Shown here one piece after another: positions 35,073-45,044 of a DNA stretch of 64,000 nt. Every line of letters starts with the position of its first letter. Positions within the stretch are counted from its first letter, which is position 1. Made by a program: the position numbers and the translations under genes. The notes below the pieces were generated by a model. That model was not told where the DNA came from and made no database searches. It saw only the letters and a program-made list of their open reading frames with translations. Source of the DNA: Nodularia sp034931045 (GTDB taxonomy: Bacteria > Cyanobacteriota > Cyanobacteriia > Cyanobacteriales > Nostocaceae). The stretch covers positions 124,001 through 188,000 of the forward strand of contig NZ_JAYGHH010000003.1 of assembly GCF_034931045.1 (NCBI RefSeq), in the 5' to 3' direction.

Positions 35073-37214
35073 ATGCTAGGAAACACACTTGTTGGAAGAT
35101 ACCAAATTATTAGCCACTTGGGAGATGGGGGATTTGGTGAAACTTTTGTGGCTTGTGATACTCACTTGCCGGGATTACCTCAGTGTGTTGTCAAGAAACT
35201 TAAACCCCAAGCGACTGACCCCATAAACTTAGAGACGGCTAGACGTTTATTTGATACGGAAGCGCAAGTTCTGTATAAATTAGGGATTCATGATCAAATT
35301 CCCCAACTATTGGCTTACTTTGAAGAAAATGCAGAGTTTTATTTAGTACAAGAATTCATCGCCGGTCATAACCTGAGTACAGAGTTAGCACCAGGAAAAA
35401 TCCTCAGTCAAGCCGAAGTAATTTCTCTGATTCAGGAAATTTTATCAATTTTAGAATTTGTTCACCAAGAAAAGGTAATTCACCGTGATGTGAACCCACG
35501 AAATTTACTCAGACGTGAGGAAGATGGTAAATTAGTTTTGATTGACTTTGGGGCAGTTAAGCAAATTGCTACTCAGATAGTTAACCCTGAAGGTCAAACG
35601 AAAGCCACGATTGCTATCGGTACTCCCGGATATTTACCCGGAGAACAAGCCCAAGGTACACCAAAGTTTAGCAGTGATATCTATGCTGTGGGGATAATTG
35701 CCATTCAAGCCCTGACTGGATTGTCGCCAAAACAGCTAAAAATTGATATTGATACCAATGAAATTATCTGGCAAAATCAGGCTGATGTGTCGCCAGAATT
35801 TGCTCAATTTATCGATAAAATGGTGTGTTACGATTTCCGCCAACGCTATGCTTCAGCAACTGTGGCATTACAAAAGCTGCAAGAATTAACGCAACTAGCA
35901 TCTGGAACTATAGTTTTAAGTCCCGCTTTACCCATAAATTCTGGTGTGTCACTCACACCCGACCCACTATTCAAAAATTTTAAATTTAGTAAATCCAAAA
36001 AAGATATATTAATTAAGTTGTCATCAGCAGTACTTTTCATTGGAGTTAGCGGTATAACATCTGTATTGATTGTTAATAGTATTAATGCTAATAACGCGAT
36101 CGCACTATCTCAACAAGGAAGTACACTATTTGAATTACAGCGCTATCAAGATGCTTTAGCTGCTTATCAAAAGGCAGTAAATATTAGTCCAGATTTTGTT
36201 CCAGGATGGAGTGGTCAAGGAAAAACCCTGTCAGAATTAAAAAAATATGAAGAAGCCCTGACAGCTTATGACCAAGCTATTCAAATTCAACCAGATTATG
36301 TAGAAGCATGGCGTGGTCGAGGTTTTGTATTGCAAAATTTAAAACGCTATCCAGAAGCGATCGCCTCTTTTAATAAAGCCTTACAATTAGATGATAATTA
36401 TCCTGAAACCTGGAATGCTAAAGGAGAAATTTTCAGTAATTTGCAACAATATAATAATGCTATTCAATCTTATGAAAAAGCTGTAGAACTCCGACCTAAT
36501 TATTATGAAGCTTGGTATAGTAAGGGTTTAGCATTTCATAAATTAAAGCAATATGATCAGGCAATTACAGCCTACGAAACAGCTATTGAATTTAAGCCAG
36601 ATTATGGGCAAGCTTGGTATAATCTAGGCAATGCTTTATTTAATTTGAATCGGTTTGATTATGCTTTAAAAGCCTATGACAAGGCAGTACAATACAAACC
36701 TAATTTTTACCCAGCTTGGTTTTCTAGAAGTAATATCTTAATGACTTTACGACGCTATCCCCAAGCGATCGCATCATTCGATCAAGCAATTAAACATAAC
36801 CCCAATGACTACCAAGCATGGTATAGTCGGGGTTGGGCGTTGCATCAAAGCCAACGCTATGAAGAAGCAATAGAATCTTATAATCAAGCCGCAGCGATTA
36901 AAGAAAATGATTATCAGATTTGGTATAATTTAGGAAATTCCCAATATCTTCTCCAGAAATACAAGGAAGCGATCGCATCTTACAATAAAGCAGTTCGTTA
37001 TCAAGCCAGTCATGCTGAAAGTTGGTACAGCAGAGGTAATGCTTTATTTAACTTGCAAAAATATCAAGAAGCAATTAGCTCTTATAATCAAGCCATAAAA
37101 TACCAGCCGAATTATCGAGAAGCAATTAACGCCCGTAACAAAGCCCAAAGAGAATTATCAGTTGAAAAATTACGTTCTATAATTGTACCAACTATTCCCA
37201 GTTCTGAAAACTAA
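35073..37214 (+). CDS. Ser/Thr protein kinase with transmembrane segment and TPR tail
   Basis: Residues 1 to about 275 are a Hanks-type kinase: P-loop GDGGFGETF, the VAIK lysine in CVVKKLK, the catalytic loop HRDVNPRN (His137-Asn144) and IDFGAVKQ. A single membrane helix follows (about 315-338), and then about ten TPR units (ALAAYQKAVNISPDFVPGW and similar) to the end of 713 residues. The catalytic-loop lysine of HRDxKP is Asn141 and the usual PPE is PGE, so activity may be reduced. The P-type ATPase gene starts 83 bases after its stop. Confidence 0.88.
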   Translation: MLGNTLVGRYQIISHLGDGGFGETFVACDTHLPGLPQCVVKKLKPQATDPINLETARRLFDTEAQVLYKLGIHDQIPQLLAYFEENAEFYLVQEFIAGHNLSTELAPGKILSQAEVISLIQEILSILEFVHQEKVIHRDVNPRNLLRREEDGKLVLIDFGAVKQIATQIVNPEGQTKATIAIGTPGYLPGEQAQGTPKFSSDIYAVGIIAIQALTGLSPKQLKIDIDTNEIIWQNQADVSPEFAQFIDKMVCYDFRQRYASATVALQKLQELTQLASGTIVLSPALPINSGVSLTPDPLFKNFKFSKSKKDILIKLSSAVLFIGVSGITSVLIVNSINANNAIALSQQGSTLFELQRYQDALAAYQKAVNISPDFVPGWSGQGKTLSELKKYEEALTAYDQAIQIQPDYVEAWRGRGFVLQNLKRYPEAIASFNKALQLDDNYPETWNAKGEIFSNLQQYNNAIQSYEKAVELRPNYYEAWYSKGLAFHKLKQYDQAITAYETAIEFKPDYGQAWYNLGNALFNLNRFDYALKAYDKAVQYKPNFYPAWFSRSNILMTLRRYPQAIASFDQAIKHNPNDYQAWYSRGWALHQSQRYEEAIESYNQAAAIKENDYQIWYNLGNSQYLLQKYKEAIASYNKAVRYQASHAESWYSRGNALFNLQKYQEAISSYNQAIKYQPNYREAINARNKAQRELSVEKLRSIIVPTIPSSEN

Positions 37215-37296
37215 AAGGAGATGGTTAACAGTAAAAATCCATCTCGTATTACACAGAAAACCGACGACCCCTGTAATATACAGTGAGAGGAACATC

Positions 37297-39462
37297 ATGA
37301 TCAATTCATCGCCCTCTTTCGCTGGAATTGACTATCATGTAGTACATAAAATTCCCGGCAGAGTTAGATTTCGTGTTCCTCTGTTAGCCCATGACCCCAA
37401 TTATGCCCAAAATTTACAAAATTTACTAGAATCTGATCGTCGTATTACGTTTGTCCGCGTTAATCGTGCTTGCAATTCTGTAACGATTAAATATCAATTA
37501 TCTAGTAGTAAAAATAGGTTAATTCCCCAGTATTTATTACCTTTGCTATCTGAAGCCAAGGTGAGGAAAAGTCAAAAGTTAGAAGTTGAAACTCAAAAAC
37601 TAAAAGAAACTGATCATTCAGGTGTAGAGTTGCCTGGATTGGCAACTATTTTAGCTTTACTAGGGTTAGGATTTCCCATTCCCAGAGTGATGATTGCTGC
37701 AACAGTGGCACTGGCAGCGTTACCTGTTGCTCAACGTGCTTATAACAGTATTACCCAAGAACGAAAATTAAATATAGATTGCCTCGATTTTATGGCGATC
37801 GCCTTAACTTCTGCCCAAGGAAACCTCTTAACACCAGCTTTGGTGATGACATTACATGAAATTGGTGATCAGATCCGCGATCGCACTGCCAGAGTTACCG
37901 AAAATCATGCCGCCGATTTATTGAATTCTTTGGGACATTACGCCTGGGTTGAACAACCAGATGGGCAAAAAAAACGCATCTTGGCAAAGGAAGTACAGCC
38001 AAAAGACACTGTAATCGTCTATCCAGGTGAACAAATCCCCATTGATGGAGAAATACTGCACGGTAAAGCTTTAATCGATCAGCAACAGCTGACTGGTGAA
38101 TCAATGCCCGTTTTGCGTCAGGTAGGACAAGCGGTTTATGCTTCTACCCTCGTGCGGTCAGGAGAAATTTACATCCAAACCCAACGAGTCGGCGCTGCTA
38201 CTCGTGCTGGGGCAAGTATAGAGTTAGTCAAACAAGCCCCAGTACATGACACACGCATGGGTAACTATGCCGCAACCATCGCCGACAAAGCCGTATTACC
38301 AGCCTTGATTTTTTCGGGATTAGTCTTAGCCGCAACCAGAAACCCTAACAGGGCAGCATCCATCCTCACCCTCGATTTTGTCACCGGGATTCGCGTTTCT
38401 CTACCCACAACTTTTTTAGCAGCCTTACATCACGCCACTAGACATGGTGTGCTAATCCGCAGTGGTCGGGCTTTGGAAAAATTGGCACAGGTGGACACAT
38501 TAGTATTTGACAAAACCGGCACTTTAACTAAAGGTAATATCGAAGTTGTAGAAGTGGAAACTGTAGCTGGAAGGATGTCTAGTCACAGGTTGTTAACACT
38601 AGCCGCAGCTGCCGAACAACGCCTGACTCACCCAGTTGCCGCAGCTGTAGTAAATTATGCCCAGAAACAAGGCATTGAGATTTTGACCCGCCAAGATTTT
38701 GTATATGAAATTGGTTTAGGTGTGCGAGCCGAAATTGATGGTGAACAAGTTATAGTGGGGAGCGATCGCTTTTTGCGTCAGCGTGGCATTTCCCTGGACT
38801 GTCTGGATAAATCACATAGCTGCAATCATCCCAATTTCCGTATTTCTGCCCATAATGCTTTGCTATATGTAGCGGTAAATCAGGAGTTTAAAGGAATTAT
38901 TTATTACACAGATCCCTTGCGTCCAGAAAGCCCAAATGTAATTGAGAAGTTGCAAAGTGAATATGGGATGGAAATCCATCTACTCACAGGGGATAATCAG
39001 CAGAGAGCTATGGCTGTTGCCCAAGAACTTAATTTGCCTCTTTCCCAAGTTCATGCTGAGGCCTTCCCTGAACAAAAAGCCGAAATTATCCAAAAAATAC
39101 ACGCATCAGGTAAAACAGTCGCCTTTACTGGTGATGGCTTAAACGATTCCATCGCCCTAGCTTATGCTGACGTAGCGATTTCCTTTGGTGGAGGTTCTGA
39201 TATAGCTAGGGAAACAGCCGATGTTGTCCTGATGGATGATAACCTAACCAGTTTTTTAGAAGCAATAGCGATCGCTCGCCAAACCCAAGCAGTAATTAAA
39301 CAAAATATCAGTTTAGCCGTAGTTCCTAATTTAGCAGCGTTAGGACTAGCCACAACCATAGGGTTGCATCCCTTAGCGGCGACAGTTATTCATAATGGTT
39401 CAGCAATCATCGCCGGTTTAAATGGATTGCGTCCCCTCATGCACCAAGACCCGCCAAGGTAG
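37297..39462 (+). CDS. P1B-like metal-type P-ATPase without CPC motif
   Basis: The ATG at 37297 (MINSSPSFAGIDYHVVHKIPG), preceded by GAGAGGA, gives 721 residues. The N-terminus resembles a metal-binding domain without the CxxC. Downstream are the actuator TGES, the phosphorylation site DKTGT (Asp405), LTHPVAAAVV (the HP locus that marks P1B pumps) and GDGLNDS. In the transport helix, where CPC is expected, the sequence is DFVTGIRVSLPTTF (Phe361-Thr363), with no cysteine. It is a heavy-metal-type ATPase by architecture; the ion is unknown. Confidence 0.85.
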   Translation: MINSSPSFAGIDYHVVHKIPGRVRFRVPLLAHDPNYAQNLQNLLESDRRITFVRVNRACNSVTIKYQLSSSKNRLIPQYLLPLLSEAKVRKSQKLEVETQKLKETDHSGVELPGLATILALLGLGFPIPRVMIAATVALAALPVAQRAYNSITQERKLNIDCLDFMAIALTSAQGNLLTPALVMTLHEIGDQIRDRTARVTENHAADLLNSLGHYAWVEQPDGQKKRILAKEVQPKDTVIVYPGEQIPIDGEILHGKALIDQQQLTGESMPVLRQVGQAVYASTLVRSGEIYIQTQRVGAATRAGASIELVKQAPVHDTRMGNYAATIADKAVLPALIFSGLVLAATRNPNRAASILTLDFVTGIRVSLPTTFLAALHHATRHGVLIRSGRALEKLAQVDTLVFDKTGTLTKGNIEVVEVETVAGRMSSHRLLTLAAAAEQRLTHPVAAAVVNYAQKQGIEILTRQDFVYEIGLGVRAEIDGEQVIVGSDRFLRQRGISLDCLDKSHSCNHPNFRISAHNALLYVAVNQEFKGIIYYTDPLRPESPNVIEKLQSEYGMEIHLLTGDNQQRAMAVAQELNLPLSQVHAEAFPEQKAEIIQKIHASGKTVAFTGDGLNDSIALAYADVAISFGGGSDIARETADVVLMDDNLTSFLEAIAIARQTQAVIKQNISLAVVPNLAALGLATTIGLHPLAATVIHNGSAIIAGLNGLRPLMHQDPPR

Positions 39463-39470
39463 GGGAAAAG

Positions 39471-39612
39471 AAGCAGGGGGGCAAGGGGGCAGGGGGCAGG
39501 GTGCAGGGGAGAAGAGGAACGGGGGCAGGGGGCAGGGTGCAGGGGAGAAGAGGCAAGGGGGGTAAAGGAACTTACTCAGCACTCAGCACTCAGAACTTTC
39601 CCCACTCCCCAC
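39471..39612. repeat. Heptamer arrays between the ATPase and pseudokinase genes
   Basis: GGGGGCA-type heptamers occur in a larger unit (GGGGGCAGGGGGCAGGGTGC plus AGGGGAGAAGAGG) that is present twice. CACTCAG units follow, up to the pseudokinase stop codon. It fills the whole gap between two convergent genes. Confidence 0.9.
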
Positions 39613-39616
39613 TCAA

Positions 39617-41377
39617 TTAACGAATATTAACTTCTTGCAGATGATTTTCGGAATGAAAACTTTCATTTTTAATGAGGGTTTTTGTAGCATCAAAGGAAGT
39701 TAACGCCACATTTTTACTTTTAGTTTGTATTTGCTGTTTTTGAGTATATTCATTGAGTTTAGCCTGTGCTTGAGGGTAAACGGGAGTATTTTGTGGAATT
39801 TTGCGAAGAAGTTTTACAGCCCCATTAAAGTCGCCAGTTGAGGCTTTGATATTAGCATTATGTAAAAAATAAGCTGCTCTAATTTGCCGCTTTTCACTGT
39901 ACTCAGCTAATTTATTTTGAACTAAAGCACCAGCCGAACTTTCTTGAGGAATTTGACGTAAATATTCTATAGCAGTTGAAAATTCTCTAGCTATGGCTTT
40001 TTCGTAAGCTTGTGATAACAAATTTTGGGTTTCGGTTTCAATCCTGACTTGTGCTTGCTGGACTAAATTATCTATTTTAGATTGCCAATATAAAATATCT
40101 GGCATTTTTGGAGCAATACTTAATACTTCTGACCATTTACCCGCTTCCAAAGCTTGTTCAGCAATTTGGTATTGCACCGCAGCAAATTGCCATTGGTACT
40201 GCCATTCATCAATCGTGGCTTGAGCTTCTGGATAGATATTACTGTGAGATGGAATTGATTTTACTAAAGCCAGTGCCTTTTCTAAATCCCCAGTTTGATA
40301 TTTTTCTGTTGCTTTATATAAAGTTTCTTTTGCTGAATATGCAGGAGAATTATTCACTAAAGAATATACTCCCAATCCCATTAATAAAGAATTAGCTGCT
40401 AAACCTACTTTCATTCCTGTAAATAGTGATGATCCAGGGATTAAATTTAATTTTTCCTGTGTATTATCTCTTTTACCCTTTGGCTTTTGCACTACCTCAC
40501 GGCGTATTTCAGGAATGGACTGTATTTTAGTTTCTCTGACCATTTGTTTGAGTATATGTAGTACCTCACCCGCAGACTGAAAGCGCTCTTGGCAATCATA
40601 GCGAATCATGTGACTGAGGACAGCAGCTAGATAATCATTAATTGATGTATCTTGGGTACGCCAAATAATCTCATTGGTTTGAGGATCTACTTTGAATTGT
40701 AGTGCTTCTCGCCCTGTTAAAGCCTGAATAGCAATCATCCCCAAAGCATAAATATCGCTATTAGGTTGTGTTTGACCAATAAATTGCTCTGGTGGGATGT
40801 ACCCTAGTGAGGTGACAGGAATTTCATCAATAGGCAATTCTAGACTTAAACCCAAATCAACTGACTGGATAAAACCGAAGTCAATTAAAACTAACTTGCC
40901 ATCACTAGTACGTCTGATCAAATTTTCTGGTTTAATATGGCAATGAATAATGCCTTGTGAGTGAACAAATTCTAAAATCTTCAAAACATCTTCTAATAAT
41001 TGCAAAACTTCATTTTCAGTCCAATTACATTTCCAATATTGATTGATGGGCAATTCCGTACTTAATGAATGTCCTTCTACAAACTCTTGTACTAAATAAA
41101 ACTGCTCATTTTCTTCAAAACAGGTGATTAATTGGGGAATTTGAGGATGCTTTCCCAGAAGATGGAGAGGTGCTGTTTCATCAAGAAAGCATGATTTTAA
41201 ATTATCTAAGTATTTGGGTGAAAAACTGTGAGATTTAAGGTTTTTAATCACACATTTAGGGTTTTCTGGGTGAGCTTGATCTATAACGATGTATGTCTCT
41301 CCAAATACTCCTGCACCAAGGCTTTGGACGATTTGGTAACGTGTTTGTAATAATTGCCCGATCATGTTCTGGTTCAT
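39617..41377 (-). CDS. Ser/Thr pseudokinase with helical repeat tail
   Basis: The 586-residue protein is clearly a paralog of the kinase at 35073-37214 in its kinase domain (GAGVFGETY, CVIKNLK with Lys45, IDFGF with Asp166). The catalytic loop, however, is HCHIKPEN (145-152): the Arg is Cys146 and the catalytic Asp is His147. A membrane helix at about 320-342 and an alpha-helical repeat region (AEKYQTGDLEKALALVKSIP-like units) follow. Without the catalytic base it is most likely a pseudokinase. Confidence 0.85.
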   Translation of the reverse strand: MNQNMIGQLLQTRYQIVQSLGAGVFGETYIVIDQAHPENPKCVIKNLKSHSFSPKYLDNLKSCFLDETAPLHLLGKHPQIPQLITCFEENEQFYLVQEFVEGHSLSTELPINQYWKCNWTENEVLQLLEDVLKILEFVHSQGIIHCHIKPENLIRRTSDGKLVLIDFGFIQSVDLGLSLELPIDEIPVTSLGYIPPEQFIGQTQPNSDIYALGMIAIQALTGREALQFKVDPQTNEIIWRTQDTSINDYLAAVLSHMIRYDCQERFQSAGEVLHILKQMVRETKIQSIPEIRREVVQKPKGKRDNTQEKLNLIPGSSLFTGMKVGLAANSLLMGLGVYSLVNNSPAYSAKETLYKATEKYQTGDLEKALALVKSIPSHSNIYPEAQATIDEWQYQWQFAAVQYQIAEQALEAGKWSEVLSIAPKMPDILYWQSKIDNLVQQAQVRIETETQNLLSQAYEKAIAREFSTAIEYLRQIPQESSAGALVQNKLAEYSEKRQIRAAYFLHNANIKASTGDFNGAVKLLRKIPQNTPVYPQAQAKLNEYTQKQQIQTKSKNVALTSFDATKTLIKNESFHSENHLQEVNIR

Positions 41378-41525
41378 GAGCTGGTTACTAAATAATTTCT
41401 TATAATAGGTTTCCTCACCTCACCAGTTTTTCCGGAAGCCTTGAAAATTGATTATTGTAGTGTCTATGCCTTAAAGTCAAGTTATTTATTGACAGTATTT
41501 TGCCTAAAAATAGATAAATTTTATG

Positions 41526-43088
41526 CTAATTCTGGGTTTCTTCGTCGTGTTCAATCACTTCCGAGTTATTTGTTAAAGGTTTTACCACGCGGGCGATCGC
41601 TTCTTGGACAAAACTCTTAATAAATTCATCCCGGCGATTAAGTTTAAATTGTTCCTTGACTACCTCAGTCATCCCACCATCACCCCAATCTTGGTCATGG
41701 CGAAAATATTCAATAAAACTTTTACCAGCAATTCGTGTTAAATAAGCTACTGTCACCCCTTGAATTGCCCTACCAATAACAAAGGTAGCAACATGAAATT
41801 GCAAAGCAGTAGATATTAGTTGAATTGCGCCTTTGACTATACCTAAACTAGCGATGGTTTTGGCTAAGGAAAGAGCTAATTCTTTGCCTCGTTCCATATT
41901 CAATTCACAACCGTATATTCTCCCAATTTCGACTACCATTTGAGCATTAACGGCTGCTGTTGCTAATAAATCGACAACTGGGAGAGGCGTAACAGATACC
42001 ACACCAGCCCCAATCCATTGAAAGCGATCAACTATTTTGTCAGCTTGACGGCGACGTTGGACATCAATCAAATTTCGGGCTTCTTCTCCTAACCGTAGCG
42101 ATTGCAGGAGAATGTTATCTGCAACCAAATCTTCACCTTCAGCCCGTAAAATGGCAGCCATGCGCCGCAGCAAAGGAATAATATCGGGTTCTGGCTGAAA
42201 GATTTCGCCAGTTTCTAACTGTGCAGATTGGGGATTTCCCGCGATCGCCACCACATCATTAGGGGCAATAAATCCCCGCACTCGTTGACGTAACCGGGCG
42301 AGAATCGATTCCTTATCCTCATCTGTATATAAATCTGTTTTATTGAGAACGAGGAGCGATCGCTTACCAATTTCAGCTAAACTGCGTAGTGGTTCATATT
42401 CAGAACGACGCAAATCATTATCTACCACAAACAGCAGTAAATCGGCTGAAGTTGCCAGTTCTCTCGCTAATTGTTCCCGTTCCGTTCCTTCTACCCCAGT
42501 TTCTAAAATCCCCGGCGTATCGGTAATTAAAATTTTGCGTTCTAACCCCTTCAACCGCAAACAATAGGTTTCCCCAACTTGGGTAGTTCCCATCGGCGCA
42601 TTTACCTGACCCACCATGCGCCCCATAATGGCATTAACCAGGGAAGTTTTACCAGCGCTTCCCGTACCAAATACCACAACTTGAATTTCACCCCGTACCA
42701 GATTGACTTCAATTTCCCGTGATTTACTTAATAAAGCTTGTCGGGCGACTTCATCTTGAATTTGGGCTACCTGTTGCTTCACAGCTTGCAGAGTTGTAGA
42801 AGCTGCATCAGATTTAGCGGCGGGAATTTCTGCGGCTGTAACTCTTCGACGTTGACGGCGCGATCGCTTTTCCCCAGCTTGCAGGATGAATACATAATAA
42901 AGAAAAGCTGCAACTAAGCCTCCTATTAATAAAACCAACAATAGCAACAGCAAATTCCCCAGCAGTGGAGAATAAGACAACTGCCAGTAAAGCCGAGAGA
43001 GGGAGTCAATCAGCCAGAGGCTTAATGCCAAAATGACGATTAAACCAACAATTAGCGTGACTATGCGCGACAGAGGCATGGATGGCAC
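41526..43088 (-). CDS. Membrane-associated Era-like GTPase with DUF697-type C-terminus
   Basis: The 520-residue protein has two N-terminal membrane helices (about 8-28 and 43-68), a basic linker, a GTPase domain with G1 GTGSAGKTS (141-149), G3 DTPG and G4 NKTD, and a C-terminal region with GAGVVSVTPLPVVDLLATAAV typical of DUF697. Such proteins are common in cyanobacteria and chloroplast-type membranes, but their role is not established. The start codon is at 43088. Confidence 0.85.
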   Translation of the reverse strand: MPSMPLSRIVTLIVGLIVILALSLWLIDSLSRLYWQLSYSPLLGNLLLLLLVLLIGGLVAAFLYYVFILQAGEKRSRRQRRRVTAAEIPAAKSDAASTTLQAVKQQVAQIQDEVARQALLSKSREIEVNLVRGEIQVVVFGTGSAGKTSLVNAIMGRMVGQVNAPMGTTQVGETYCLRLKGLERKILITDTPGILETGVEGTEREQLARELATSADLLLFVVDNDLRRSEYEPLRSLAEIGKRSLLVLNKTDLYTDEDKESILARLRQRVRGFIAPNDVVAIAGNPQSAQLETGEIFQPEPDIIPLLRRMAAILRAEGEDLVADNILLQSLRLGEEARNLIDVQRRRQADKIVDRFQWIGAGVVSVTPLPVVDLLATAAVNAQMVVEIGRIYGCELNMERGKELALSLAKTIASLGIVKGAIQLISTALQFHVATFVIGRAIQGVTVAYLTRIAGKSFIEYFRHDQDWGDGGMTEVVKEQFKLNRRDEFIKSFVQEAIARVVKPLTNNSEVIEHDEETQN

Positions 43089-43186
43089 GGTTAGTTACTG
43101 GGTTTGAAGGGGCTGATGTTTTTTATATTAATGCTTTGGGTGTTGTTTGCTGGAGTATTCGGGATTTTTAAGAAATTAAGATTAAA

Positions 43187-43245
43187 CGTTCGCGTAGCGT
43201 GCGCGCAGCGCATACCGCAGAGGCGCAGAGGACACGGAGAAATCA
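43187..43245. repeat. GTTCGCGTAGCGTGC and CGCAGAGG repeats
   Basis: CGTTCGCGTAGCGTGCGCGC, a partly palindromic element also seen near 28138, is followed by GCAGAGGCGCAGAGGACACG, the family that ends nagA. Neither is in a gene. Confidence 0.7.
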
Positions 43246-43349
43246 AGAAATCAGAGGTTTATTCTGTTAGGTTATTGGATGTTTTTTTGATTGGGAAGTC
43301 TCTGAGGAGGGAGAAGAAGCAAGAAATAGGGGTGAATTGGAAATTACTC

Positions 43350-43457
43350 TTCCCCCCTGCCCCCTGCCCCCTGCCCCCCTGCCTCTTCTCCCCTGCCCCC
43401 TGCCCCCTGCCCCCCTGCCTCTTCTCCCCTGCCCCCTGCCCCCTGCCCCCTGCCTCT
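43350..43457. repeat. CCCCCTG heptamer array with higher-order copies
   Basis: The heptamer CCCCCTG recurs about ten times. CTGCCTCTTCTCCC separators split the array into three larger units of about 35 bases. The array ends at the ndhH stop codon. Confidence 0.92.
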
Positions 43458-44641
43458 TATCTGTCTACAGATCCCATAATTACGTCAACACTGCCGAGAA
43501 TCACAACAATATCTGCAACCTTCATCCCTCGTAGTAGTTCCGGGACAATTTGCAGATTGTTGAAATCAGCCGGGCGAATTTTCCAACGCCAGGGGAAACC
43601 GTTATCATCCCCTACTAGATAAATTCCTAACTCACCTTTACCGCTTTCCACACGGGAATAGATTTCACCTTTGGGCATTTTAAACGTAGGTGAAACTTTT
43701 TTAGCAATGTATTGGTAATCAAAGGCATCCCACTCTGATTTTTTTCCCGCCGCCATCCGCTTGGCTTCTAGGTTTTCGTAGGGGCCTCCTGGTAGTCCTT
43801 TAATTGCTTGGCGAATAATCTTCACAGATTCGCGCATTTCCCGCATCCGCACCACATAACGGGCAAAGCAATCACCGGCAGTTTCCCACTGTACATCCCA
43901 ATCAAAATCGTCGTAACATTCGTAATGGTCAACTTTCCGCAAATCCCATTTCACTCCAGAGGCGCGTAACATCGGGCCAGATAGTCCCCAGTTAATTGCT
44001 TGTTCGCGGGAAATCGTGCCAATACCTTCAACCCGACGGCGGAAGATGGGGTTATCTGTTACTAAACGTTCGTATTCGTCAACTTTGGGTAATAAGTAAT
44101 CGCAGAAATCTAAACATTTATCTACCCAACCATAGGGTAAATCAACTGCTACGCCACCCACACGGAAATAATTATGGTTGACCATCCGGTATCCAGTGGC
44201 AGCTTCCCATAAATCATAAATCATTTCCCGTTCTCTAAATTGGTAGAAGAAGGGAGTTTGTGCGCCTACGTCAGCGAGAAAAGGGCCAAACCAGAGTAAA
44301 TGGTTAGCAATTCTGTTTAGTTCCAGCATAATCACGCGAATGTAGCTGGCGCGTTTGGGAACAGTTACACCTGCTAATTGTTCCGGGGCGTTAACGGTGA
44401 CAGCTTCGTTAAACATTCCGGCGGCGTAGTCCCACCGACTCACGTAGGGGACGTACATGACAGTAGTCCGGTTTTCGGCAATTTTTTCCATTCCCCGGTG
44501 CAAATAGCCAATTACCGGTTCACAATCAACGACATCTTCGCCATCCAATGTGACAATTAACCGCAAAACCCCGTGCATTGAGGGGTGGTGTGGCCCCATA
44601 TTCAATACCATTGGTTCGGTGCGGGTTTCTAGTCTTGCCAT
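43457..44641 (-). CDS. ndhH: NAD(P)H-quinone oxidoreductase subunit H (NDH-1)
   Basis: NdhH is a core subunit of the thylakoid NDH-1 complex in the peripheral arm near the quinone site. The ATG at 44641 (MARLETRTEPMVLNMGPHHP) gives 394 residues, the standard length; an upstream ATG at 44704 adds 21 residues not found in the family. LDGEDVVDCEPVIGYLHRGM and the C-terminal DIVVILGSVDVIMGSVDR are diagnostic. The stop codon touches the CCCCCTG array. Confidence 0.96.
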   Translation of the reverse strand: MARLETRTEPMVLNMGPHHPSMHGVLRLIVTLDGEDVVDCEPVIGYLHRGMEKIAENRTTVMYVPYVSRWDYAAGMFNEAVTVNAPEQLAGVTVPKRASYIRVIMLELNRIANHLLWFGPFLADVGAQTPFFYQFREREMIYDLWEAATGYRMVNHNYFRVGGVAVDLPYGWVDKCLDFCDYLLPKVDEYERLVTDNPIFRRRVEGIGTISREQAINWGLSGPMLRASGVKWDLRKVDHYECYDDFDWDVQWETAGDCFARYVVRMREMRESVKIIRQAIKGLPGGPYENLEAKRMAAGKKSEWDAFDYQYIAKKVSPTFKMPKGEIYSRVESGKGELGIYLVGDDNGFPWRWKIRPADFNNLQIVPELLRGMKVADIVVILGSVDVIMGSVDR

Positions 44642-45044
44642 AAGTTCCTTGTTCTCCAGTGATGAAAATTTCAACTTGAATTGCGTGATGCCAACCAGAC
44701 TCAATTAATTTTGTCTGCCAAAATCAGGTCAAAAGAAGCAGGGGAGCAGGGAGCAGGGAGCAAGGGAGAAGACTGAAACGGAGCTTGTTCTCCGCCTCAG
44801 TTCAAGCGCCCTAAAAGAGCGGGGAAGATTACCCCTGCTCCGCTTTGCTCCGCGCAGAGGGTTCGGGCTTGTTCCCCCCTGCTCCCTGCCCCTTCCCCTC
44901 TGCCTCTTCGGTAAGGGAAATATTTTTAAGCAGTCGCCACAGAAGCGTCTACATCTATTGCCCATACAGGAGTATGTTGGAGAGGAGTGGCAGCAAAGAG
45001 ATTTTACTTGCTGTTTCATTTTGTTTCACTTCTTCAACTATTAT
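44642..45044. repeat. Repeat-rich divergent region between ndhH and rsmH
   Basis: GAGCAGG heptamers at about 44738-44770 and GCTCCCTGCCCC units at about 44870-44910 flank a GC-rich segment with inverted CGGAGCTTGTTCTCCGCC and GCTCCGC copies. Promoters for both genes must lie within this stretch; I could not locate them. Confidence 0.7.

Noticed and set aside
43104..43622. Open frame rich in Pro/Cys over the CCCCCTG array
   Set aside because: It arises from the heptamer repeat and overlaps the ndhH 3' end on the other strand; no ribosome site or family resemblance.
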